The notes beneath the pieces were generated by a model. The model made no database searches and was not told the origin of the DNA. It saw only the letters and a program-made list of their open reading frames with translations. The translations under genes were made by a program, and so were the position numbers. From Pseudomonas mangiferae (GTDB lineage Bacteria; Pseudomonadota; Gammaproteobacteria; Pseudomonadales; Pseudomonadaceae), in contig NZ_VJOY01000002.1 of NCBI RefSeq assembly GCF_007109405.1, positions 62,001-126,000 on the forward strand: DNA of 64,000 bases, in the 5' to 3' direction. Below, one piece after another: positions 57,390 to 64,000 of this stretch. The first letter of the stretch is position 1. Each line of letters begins with the position of its first letter.

Positions 57390-58994
57390 TCAGCTCAACT
57401 TGCGCGGGTGGGCGAAGGTGATGCGAAAACAACTGCCGGTTTCGCCTTCGCGGGGTTTGTAATCGAGACGAGCCTGGTTGCTTTCGCACAGCTCTCGGGA
57501 AATGTACAGACCCAGCCCGGTTCCCTTATTCTCGGTGGTATGGAAGGGCTCGAACAGATGTTGCAGGTGTTCCTCGGCCACGCCGGGGCCGTCGTCGACG
57601 ATCTCCAGCACCGGTAGCTCGCTCTCCGGGTCGCGGAACAGCCGCAGCCAGACCTGCCCTTTCGCATTGCGCCGTGCGCTGTAGCGCATGCCGTTGGTCA
57701 CCAGATTGGTCAGCACCTGGGTCAGTTGGTGCGGGTCCATGCGGGTCTGCACAGTGCCGTTACCGGTTTCTAGGTGCAGCGTCTGGTTCGGCGTGGCGGA
57801 GTTGCGGAACTCGCTGGCGAAGCGGTGCAGCCAGTACTTCAGGTCCAGCAACTGCGGCTCGGCCTGGCGGCGCCGGGACAGTTGCAGGACGTTCTCGATG
57901 ATCAGGTTCATGCGCCGCGAGTGATCCTGGATGATCTGGGCGAGGCGGCGATCCGCCTGGGGCAGCTCTTCCGACTCCTGCAGCAACTGAGCAGCGTGGC
58001 TGATGGCCCCCAGCGGGTTGCGGATCTCGTGGGCGATGCCGGCGGTTAGGCGGCCCAGGGACGCCAGCTTGAGTTGCTGGGCATGCTGGGTGACCTGGGA
58101 CACGTCTTCGAGGAACACCAGGGTGTGCTTCTCATCGCCTCGGTCGAGGGCGATGAAGCTGGGCTGCAGCACCGGCGATTCGGCGTCCATCTGCAGCGAT
58201 TGCGGGCGCATGGCCGGGTTGTGCAACCAGGACTGCAGGCGCCTGATCAGTTCGGGGCAGTGGGGGTCGAGGATCCGCCCGGCCAGCGCGTCCTGGCCCA
58301 GCATGCTTTGGGCGCCTTCGTTGGCCAGCAGCACCCGGTGCTGGTCGTCCAGTACCAGGATGCCGGTGCGCATGCGCTGCAGGATCAGGGCGTTCAGGAC
58401 CTCCAGGTTGGCCACGTCGGCGGCGCGCTGCTCGGCCAGGTTTTCGCTGTGCTGCAGGCGCTTGGTCAGGCCCTGGATGAACAGCGCGGCGGCGAAGCAC
58501 AGCGCTCCCAGGGCGCCTGCCTGGAGGTACTGCCCGGCGGCTGCCGGGCGGCTCAGGCTCATGTAGAAGGTCAGGTAGATCAGGCCGATGGCTGCCACTG
58601 CGGCGATCAGCAGGCCGACGCGCCCGCGCAGCAGGATGTTGGCGATGGCCACCGCGACGATCATCAGGTTGCCGATGCCGCTGGGTGTGCCCCCGGCGGC
58701 ATAGAACAGCGCCGACAGCAGGATCATGTCCACCAGGGCCAGGCTGAAGACCTGCAGCAGGCTGCGGGGTCGACGCACCAGCAGCGCCACCACGCCGTTG
58801 AAGAGCAGGTAGAACCAGCTGCCATAGCGGAATAGATCCGCCTGCATCAGCTCCAGCAGCTCGCTGTCCAGGTCGCTGGAGATCAGCAGCACCAGCGCCA
58901 GCCCGATGGTCAGGCGATACAGGTGGTACAAGCGGATGATCCGCTGCCCCTGGGGGCTGGTCAGGGCCAGTGCGTCAGGGTTCACCGGCGGCAT
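57390..58994 (-). CDS. pilS: Sensor histidine kinase PilS
   Basis: A 534-residue polar membrane kinase. Six membrane helices lie in residues 20-185, then a PAS-like domain, the phospho-His in GIAHEIRNP near residue 322, and the ATPase boxes (NLVTNGMRYSA, DDGPGVAEEH, GTGLGLYI). PilS senses the pilin pool in the membrane and signals to PilR. I chose ATG 58994 because it matches the usual length; a GTG at 58985 is an alternative. The start lies inside the end of the upstream small gene, overlapping by 20 bases. Confidence 0.95.
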   Translation of the reverse strand: MPPVNPDALALTSPQGQRIIRLYHLYRLTIGLALVLLISSDLDSELLELMQADLFRYGSWFYLLFNGVVALLVRRPRSLLQVFSLALVDMILLSALFYAAGGTPSGIGNLMIVAVAIANILLRGRVGLLIAAVAAIGLIYLTFYMSLSRPAAAGQYLQAGALGALCFAAALFIQGLTKRLQHSENLAEQRAADVANLEVLNALILQRMRTGILVLDDQHRVLLANEGAQSMLGQDALAGRILDPHCPELIRRLQSWLHNPAMRPQSLQMDAESPVLQPSFIALDRGDEKHTLVFLEDVSQVTQHAQQLKLASLGRLTAGIAHEIRNPLGAISHAAQLLQESEELPQADRRLAQIIQDHSRRMNLIIENVLQLSRRRQAEPQLLDLKYWLHRFASEFRNSATPNQTLHLETGNGTVQTRMDPHQLTQVLTNLVTNGMRYSARRNAKGQVWLRLFRDPESELPVLEIVDDGPGVAEEHLQHLFEPFHTTENKGTGLGLYISRELCESNQARLDYKPREGETGSCFRITFAHPRKLS

Positions 58995-59205
58995 CCCGGG
59001 GCAGGTGGGCCTGGCTGCAGTACCAGCGCTGCCGGGAGAGAAGCGCATGGCGCTGGGGCAGGTGAATGCCGCACTGGGCGCAGCGCACCATCGGCTCGGC
59101 GTGCTCGGAGGTGGCCTCGGGCGTGGCGGGGCGGGACGCCTTCAGGCGACGCCAGCACCAGACGGCGACGGCGATCAGGGCGAGCCAGAACAATAGGCGG
59201 GGCAA
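58975..59205 (-). CDS. Small PP0621-type membrane zinc-ribbon protein
   Basis: A 76-residue protein with one N-terminal membrane helix (LLFWLALIAVAVWCW) and a cytoplasmic zinc-ribbon-like part: CAQCG near residue 42 and YCSQAH near residue 62. The pattern fits the PP0621 family, which has no assigned role. The start is a TTG at 59205 and is uncertain. It overlaps the pilS start by 20 bases, so its translation is coupled to the pilSR system. Confidence 0.8.
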   Translation of the reverse strand: MPRLLFWLALIAVAVWCWRRLKASRPATPEATSEHAEPMVRCAQCGIHLPQRHALLSRQRWYCSQAHLPRDAAGEP

Positions 59206-59291
59206 AGCGGTGGTCTCGCGTCGGTTTACAGGCGGGCAGTGTAGCCAAGCAGGCCGCGAGCGCCCAGCGGATGCAGCGGGAGGGCGGAATG

Positions 59292-59318
59292 AAAAAAGGA
59301 GGCTTGCGCCTCCTTTTT
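59292..59318 (-). terminator. Rho-independent terminator of bamD
   Basis: On the minus strand GGAGGC and GCCTCC pair around a 4-base loop, extended by A-T pairs and a TTTTTT tail, 17 bases after the bamD stop. Confidence 0.9.
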
Positions 59319-59334
59319 CCGTGGCCGGCCGATG

Positions 59335-60348
59335 TCAGTCGAACAGGCCGAAGGTCATGTAGCTGAACCAGGAACGATCGCTGTTGGCGCTGGCCTCGTG
59401 TTCCTGTTCCCGGACTTCGTCCTGGTTCTCCGGCAGCAGCTCCGCCGGGATGTCTTCCTGGGCGTCCTCGTACTGGCGGATCACGTCCTGGCTGGCGCGG
59501 GTCTGGCCGGGTGGCAGCGGGTCGTCGTTCTCGATCAGGCCGAGGGTGGCCCTGGCCAGCCAGGAACGGTTGTCGTCGTCGGTTTCCCGCGGCACGAACT
59601 GGCCATCTTCCAGGCTCGGATTGTCCGGATAGTTGAGCTTGAGGGTTTCCAGGCTGGTGGCGGCCAGGTCATCCATGCCCAAGTGCTGGTAGGCCTCGGT
59701 CATCACCGCCAGGCCATCGCCCACGGCCGGGCTTTCCTGGAAGTTTTCCACCACGTAGCGACCGCGGTTGGCGGCGGCGACGTACGCCTGGCGCTTCAGG
59801 TAGTAGTGGGCCACGTGCACTTCGTAGGCGGCCAGCAGGTTGCGCAGGTAGACCATGCGTTGCTTGGCATCCGGCGCGTAGCGGCTGTTGGGGTAGCGGC
59901 TGGTGAGCTGGGCGAACTCGTTGTAGGAGTCGCGGGCGGCGCCGGGGTCACGCTTGGTCATGTCCAGGGGCAGGAAGCGCGCCACCAGACCACGGTCCTG
60001 GTCGAAGGAGGCGAGGCCCTTCAGGTAATAGGCGTAGTCGACGTTGGCGTGCTGCGGGTGTAGGCGGATGAAGCGCTCGGCGGCGGACTTGGCAGCCTCC
60101 GGCTCGGCATTCTTGTAGTTGGCGTAGATCAGTTCCAGCTGGGCCTGCTCGGCGTAGCGGCCGAACGGGTAGCGCGACTCGAGCGCCTTGAGCTTGGCGA
60201 CGGCGCTGGTGTAGCTCTTGCTGTCCAGGTCGGCCTGTGCCTGCTGGTACAGCTCGGCCTCGCTCAGGTTCTCGTCCACCACTTCCTTGGACGAGCACGC
60301 GGCGGTAAGGGCGAGGATGGCGATCAGCAGCAGGTGTTTCACATGCAT
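59335..60348 (-). CDS. bamD: Outer-membrane assembly lipoprotein BamD
   Basis: A 337-residue lipoprotein with signal peptide and lipobox LTAAC near residue 18, then five TPR-like repeats ([38 protein letters not shown]). It is an essential part of the BAM complex that inserts barrel proteins. The last 80 residues are an acidic, poorly structured tail (ENDDPLPPG...[12 protein letters not shown]), longer than in E. coli but normal for Pseudomonas. It is divergent from rluD. Confidence 0.97.
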   Translation of the reverse strand: MHVKHLLLIAILALTAACSSKEVVDENLSEAELYQQAQADLDSKSYTSAVAKLKALESRYPFGRYAEQAQLELIYANYKNAEPEAAKSAAERFIRLHPQHANVDYAYYLKGLASFDQDRGLVARFLPLDMTKRDPGAARDSYNEFAQLTSRYPNSRYAPDAKQRMVYLRNLLAAYEVHVAHYYLKRQAYVAAANRGRYVVENFQESPAVGDGLAVMTEAYQHLGMDDLAATSLETLKLNYPDNPSLEDGQFVPRETDDDNRSWLARATLGLIENDDPLPPGQTRASQDVIRQYEDAQEDIPAELLPENQDEVREQEHEASANSDRSWFSYMTFGLFD

Positions 60349-60493
60349 GGCGGCTTGCGTCCTGTGGACGGCTGGCCTGTCTCGGGCGAAGCCGTCCTGT
60401 TATGATGGGCGCCCCGGTTCGCCCGGGACAAAGACGCCGTATTTAACCACAAGCGCGCAGCCGAAACCAAAGGCTCCGCCCCGCCTCCCGAGC

Positions 60494-61468
60494 ATGTCGC
60501 AGATCAACAAGCAGGCCCTTCACCTTCGCGCCGAAGTCCCCTACGAGCTGGGCGGCCAACGCCTCGACCAGATCGCCGCGCAACTTTTCGACGAGCACTC
60601 GCGTTCGCGCCTGTCCGCCTGGATCAAGGAGGGGCATCTCACCGTCGATGGCGCCGTGCTGCGTCCCCGCGACGTGGTCCATGGCGGCGCCGTGCTGGTG
60701 CTGGAGACCGAGATCGAGGCCCAGGGCGAGTGGCAGGCCCAGGACATCGCCCTGGAGATCGTCTACGAGGACGACCACCTGCTGGTGCTGGACAAGCCGG
60801 CCGGGCTGGTGGTCCACCCCGCCGCCGGGCATGCCGACGGCACCCTGCTGAACGCCCTGCTGCACCACGTCCCGGACGTGGTGAACGTCCCGCGCGCCGG
60901 CATCGTCCATCGCCTGGATAAGGACACCACCGGCCTGATGGTGGTGGCCAAGACCCTGGAAGCCCACACCCGTCTGGTGGCGCAGCTCCAGGCCCGCACC
61001 GTCAGCCGCATCTACGAGGCCATCGTGATCGGTGTGATCACCGCCGGTGGCAAGATCGACGCGCCCATCGGCCGCAGCTCGCAGCAGCGCCAGCGCATGG
61101 CGGTGATCGCCGGCGGCAAGCAGGCGGTGACCCATTACCGGGTGCTGGAGCGCTTCCGCTCCCATACCCACACCCGGGTCAAGCTGGAAACCGGTCGTAC
61201 CCACCAGATCCGTGTCCACATGAGCCACATCGGCTACCCGCTGGTAGGCGATCCGGTCTATGCCGGCCGCTTCCGCATCCCGCCGGCGGCGAATCCATCG
61301 CTGGTTCAGCAACTGAAGGAATTTCCCCGCCAGGCGCTGCACGCCCGTTTCCTGGAGCTGGACCATCCGGCCACCGGTGAGCGGATGAAGTGGGAGTCGC
61401 CGCTGCCGGAAGACTTCACCTGGCTGCTCAGCCTGCTGCGCCAGGACCGCGAGGCCTTCGTCGGGTGA
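60494..61468 (+). CDS. rluD: 23S rRNA pseudouridine(1911/1915/1917) synthase
   Basis: A 324-residue enzyme with an S4 RNA-binding domain (residues 20-80, LDQIAAQLFDEHSRSRLSAWI) and the catalytic domain with the active Asp in GIVHRLDKDTTG near residue 140. It modifies helix 69 of 23S rRNA. A TATGAT -10-like element lies at 60401-60406. I chose ATG 60494, which gives the family length; the 92 in-frame codons upstream overlap bamD on the other strand. The stop overlaps the pgeF start by four bases. Confidence 0.96.
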   Translation: MSQINKQALHLRAEVPYELGGQRLDQIAAQLFDEHSRSRLSAWIKEGHLTVDGAVLRPRDVVHGGAVLVLETEIEAQGEWQAQDIALEIVYEDDHLLVLDKPAGLVVHPAAGHADGTLLNALLHHVPDVVNVPRAGIVHRLDKDTTGLMVVAKTLEAHTRLVAQLQARTVSRIYEAIVIGVITAGGKIDAPIGRSSQQRQRMAVIAGGKQAVTHYRVLERFRSHTHTRVKLETGRTHQIRVHMSHIGYPLVGDPVYAGRFRIPPAANPSLVQQLKEFPRQALHARFLELDHPATGERMKWESPLPEDFTWLLSLLRQDREAFVG

Positions 61469-62241
61469 CGGCGACGGCCGCGCCCCATGAGTGGCCAGGC
61501 CACGATTGGCCGGGCCGCGATTGGCTGGTCCCCGACTGGCCGGCCCCGGCCCGGGTCCGGGCCTGCGTCACCACCCGCAGCGGCGGCCTCAGCGAGCCGC
61601 CCTTCGACACCTTCAACCTCGGCGACCATGTGGACGACCTGCCCTCGGCGGTGGTCGCCAATCGCGCGCGCCTGGTCGAGGCGTTGGGCTGCCGTCCCGT
61701 CTGGCTGCGACAGGTGCACGGCGTTCACGTGGTACAGGCCGATCCTGGCCAGGTGGCCGAGGCCGATGCCAGCTGGAGCGCCACCCCCGGCGTGGCCAGT
61801 ACTGTACTCACCGCCGACTGCCTGCCAGCATTGTTCTGCGATCGCCAGGGCACCCGCGTCGCGGCCGCCCATGCCGGCTGGCGCGGGCTCGCCGGTGGCG
61901 TGCTCGAGGCCACGGTGCAGGCCCTGGACCTGGCACCGGACGACATCCTGGTGTGGCTTGGCCCGGCCATCGGCCCGGCCGCCTTCGAGGTGGGCGCGGA
62001 CGTGCGCGAGGCCTTCCTCGCCGTCCAGCCCCAGGCCGCCGACGCCTTCTCCCCGAGCCTCAACGCCGGCCGCCACATGGCCGACCTCTATCGCCTGGCG
62101 CGTCACCGGCTCGCCGCCCTCGGCGTCACCGCGGTGTATGGTGGCGGGTTGTGCACCTACCAGGACCCGCGCTTCTATTCCTACCGCCGGGCGCCCCGCA
62201 CGGGCCGCTTCGCCTCCCTGGTCTGGCTGGCCGACCGCTAG
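61465..62241 (+). CDS. pgeF: Peptidoglycan editing factor / purine nucleoside phosphorylase-like (YfiH)
   Basis: A 258-residue zinc enzyme of the laccase-domain family: metal-binding residues in RQVHGVHV, TADCLPALF and HAGWRGL. YfiH/PgeF corrects misincorporation of serine in peptidoglycan precursors and has purine nucleoside activity. The start is a GTG at 61465 overlapping the rluD stop (GTGA), as usual for this pair. The first 25 residues hold a repeated pattern (EWPGHDWPGRDWLVPDW) not expected in this family. Confidence 0.92.
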   Translation: MTATAAPHEWPGHDWPGRDWLVPDWPAPARVRACVTTRSGGLSEPPFDTFNLGDHVDDLPSAVVANRARLVEALGCRPVWLRQVHGVHVVQADPGQVAEADASWSATPGVASTVLTADCLPALFCDRQGTRVAAAHAGWRGLAGGVLEATVQALDLAPDDILVWLGPAIGPAAFEVGADVREAFLAVQPQAADAFSPSLNAGRHMADLYRLARHRLAALGVTAVYGGGLCTYQDPRFYSYRRAPRTGRFASLVWLADR

Positions 62242-62265
62242 TCGCCACCTTCCTGGCCGGGCGGC

Positions 62266-62291
62266 CTTGAACCGGCCGAAAACGACCTCAT
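62266..62291 (+). promoter_or_regulatory. Sigma-32-like heat-shock promoter of clpB
   Basis: CTTGAA at 62266-62271 and CCTCAT at 62286-62291 with a 14-base spacer, close to the RpoH consensus CTTGAA-N13-15-CCCCAT. It lies about 75 bases before the clpB start, in the gap after pgeF. Confidence 0.75.
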
Positions 62292-62368
62292 CTATCCTGT
62301 CATCTCGGCGGGTTTTCGTGTGTGGGACGCTCACCGTCCCGGCCCGCTCTATAAAGGAAGGGTGACCC

Positions 62369-64000
62369 ATGCGAATCGATCGTTTGACCAGCAAGCTGCA
62401 ACTGGCCCTGTCGGATGCCCAGTCCCTCGCCGTCGGCCACGACCATGCGGCCATCGAACCCCTGCACCTGCTCCAGGCCCTGCTGGACCAACAGGGCGGC
62501 TCCATCCGCCCGCTGCTGATGCAGGTGGGCTTCGACATCCCGGCGCTGCGCCAGGCGCTCACCAGCGAAATCGACCAGTTGCCGAAAATCCAGAATCCCA
62601 CGGGCGACGTCAACCTGTCCCAGGACCTGGCGCGGCTGCTGAACCAGGCCGACCGCCTGGCCCAGCAGAAGGGCGACCAGTTCATTTCCAGCGAGCTGGT
62701 GCTGCTGGCCGCGATGGACGAGCAGACCCGCCTGGGCAAGCTGCTGGTGGCCCAGGGCGTATCGAAGAAGGCCCTGGAAAACGCCATCGCCAACCTGCGC
62801 GGCGGCCAGGCGGTCAACGACCCCAACGCGGAGGAGTCCCGCCAGGCGCTGGACAAGTACACCGTCGACCTCACCAAGCGTGCCGAAGACGGCAAGCTGG
62901 ACCCGGTGATCGGCCGTGACGACGAGATCCGCCGCACCATTCAGGTGCTGCAACGCCGGACCAAGAACAACCCGGTGCTGATCGGCGAGCCCGGCGTGGG
63001 CAAGACCGCCATCGCCGAGGGCCTGGCCCAGCGCATCGTCAACGGCGAAGTGCCGGATGGCCTCAAGGACAAGCGTCTGCTGGCCCTGGACATGGGCGCG
63101 CTGATCGCCGGCGCCAAGTTCCGCGGTGAGTTCGAGGAGCGCCTGAAGGCGGTGCTCAACGAGCTGAGCAAGCAGGAAGGGCGGATCATCCTGTTCATCG
63201 ACGAGCTGCACACCATGGTGGGCGCCGGCAAAGCCGAGGGCGCCATGGACGCCGGCAACATGCTCAAGCCGGCCCTGGCCCGTGGCGAGCTGCACTGCGT
63301 GGGCGCCACCACCCTGGACGAGTACCGCCAGTACATCGAGAAGGATGCCGCCCTGGAGCGGCGTTTCCAGAAGGTGCTGGTGGACGAGCCCAGCGAGGAA
63401 GACACCATCGCCATCCTGCGCGGCCTCAAGGAGCGCTACGAGGTGCACCACAAGGTCACCATCACTGATGGCGCCATCATCGCCGCGGCGAAGCTGTCCC
63501 ACCGCTACATCACCGACCGGCAGCTGCCGGACAAGGCCATCGACCTGATCGACGAGGCCGCCAGCCGCATCCGCATGGAGATCGATTCCAAGCCCGAGGC
63601 CCTGGATCGCCTGGACCGGCGTCTGATCCAGCTCAAGGTGGAGCGCGAGGCGCTGAAGAAGGAGGAGGACGAGCCCGCCCGCAAGCGCCTGGCCAAGCTG
63701 GAAGAAGACATCGGCAAGCTGCAGAAGGAATACGCCGACCTGGAAGAAATCTGGAAATCCGAGAAGGCCGAGGTTCAGGGTTCGGCACAGCTGCAGCAAC
63801 AGATCGAGAAGGCCAAGACCGAGCTGGAGGCGGCGCGGCGCAAGGGTGACCTTAACCGCATGGCGGAGCTGCAGTACGGGGTCATCCCGGACCTGGAGCG
63901 CAGCCTGCAGATGGTGGACCAGCACGGCAAGCCGGAGAACCAGTTGCTGCGCAACAAGGTGACCGACGAGGAGATCGCCGAGGTGGTCTCCAAGTGGACC
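62369..64000 (+). CDS. clpB: Protein disaggregase ClpB (5' part, runs off the window)
   Basis: The first 544 codons of ClpB. The N domain (residues 1-145: [20 protein letters not shown]) is followed by the first AAA+ domain with Walker A GEPGVGKT near residue 206 and Walker [11 protein letters not shown] near residue 276, then the coiled-coil middle domain (from about 410), inside which the window ends. It works with DnaK to rescue aggregated proteins after heat. AAGGAAGGG precedes the ATG. The frame is open to base 64000; the second AAA+ domain lies outside. Confidence 0.96.
   Translation, partial: MRIDRLTSKLQLALSDAQSLAVGHDHAAIEPLHLLQALLDQQGGSIRPLLMQVGFDIPALRQALTSEIDQLPKIQNPTGDVNLSQDLARLLNQADRLAQQKGDQFISSELVLLAAMDEQTRLGKLLVAQGVSKKALENAIANLRGGQAVNDPNAEESRQALDKYTVDLTKRAEDGKLDPVIGRDDEIRRTIQVLQRRTKNNPVLIGEPGVGKTAIAEGLAQRIVNGEVPDGLKDKRLLALDMGALIAGAKFRGEFEERLKAVLNELSKQEGRIILFIDELHTMVGAGKAEGAMDAGNMLKPALARGELHCVGATTLDEYRQYIEKDAALERRFQKVLVDEPSEEDTIAILRGLKERYEVHHKVTITDGAIIAAAKLSHRYITDRQLPDKAIDLIDEAASRIRMEIDSKPEALDRLDRRLIQLKVEREALKKEEDEPARKRLAKLEEDIGKLQKEYADLEEIWKSEKAEVQGSAQLQQQIEKAKTELEAARRKGDLNRMAELQYGVIPDLERSLQMVDQHGKPENQLLRNKVTDEEIAEVVSKWT

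Overview
The window looks like the chromosome of a Pseudomonas of the P. aeruginosa lineage. It is GC-rich and densely coding. Gene content and order match, as far as I remember it, the PAO1 neighbourhood running from fpr/mscL/radA/cstA/morA to fklB/ispB/rplU/obg/ileS/pilY1/pilSR/clpB. The order is not identical to PAO1: the first 6.6 kb and the ettA-gntK stretch differ, so I place it as a relative rather than P. aeruginosa itself. No rRNA, tRNA, CRISPR array, insertion sequence or prophage was seen.

Layout. 0-4 kb: an LrgA/LrgB-type membrane pair, a class II aldolase-like protein, a short-chain dehydrogenase and a MocA-like nucleotidyltransferase. 4-6.6 kb: a bd-type, probably cyanide-insensitive oxidase operon (cioA-cioB plus a 36-residue DUF2474 protein) with a perfect ANR-type palindrome just before cioA. 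6.9-13.5 kb: rlmG, fpr, mscL, an EAL phosphodiesterase, a YdcH-like protein with a cysteine-rich tail and its own ANR-type box, radA, a MapZ-like PilZ protein and a secreted DUF3015 protein. 13.6-17.4 kb: the pyruvate-uptake set cstA-ybdD-unknown-yjiA. 17.6-23.2 kb: glyA and the large c-di-GMP enzyme morA. 23.5-32.2 kb: ettA, gntK, rtcB, a DUF4105 exported protein and a Lon-like protease.

32.3-47.4 kb is mostly housekeeping: a duplicated element carrying DnaA-box consensus around a small unknown gene, a TIGR00645 membrane protein, fklB, a small gene with a Fur-box-like operator, ispB, rplU-rpmA-obgE, proB, creA, rpsT, murJ, and ribF-ileS-lspA-fkpB-ispH. 47.4-54.8 kb is the type IV minor pilin operon on the minus strand (fimT-fimU-pilV-pilW-pilX-pilY1-pilY2-pilE), with visibly lower GC in parts. 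54.9-64 kb: thiO, pilR-pilS, a small zinc-ribbon-like protein, bamD, rluD-pgeF and the first 544 codons of clpB, which runs off the end behind a sigma-32-like promoter.

How it works together. Three c-di-GMP proteins (EAL enzyme, PilZ adaptor, MorA) sit within 14 kb, and type IV pilus priming, adhesin and regulator genes lie at the other end, so surface behaviour is a strong theme. Two ANR-type boxes link oxygen level to cioAB and to the YdcH-like gene. The most interesting items are the paired DnaA-box repeats, the ANR box plus Cys-rich YdcH protein, the Fur-box-controlled 80-residue protein, the low-GC part of pilY1, and a hairpin at the predicted 5' end of the fimT message. Names and functions rest on recognised motifs and family knowledge; no database search was run.
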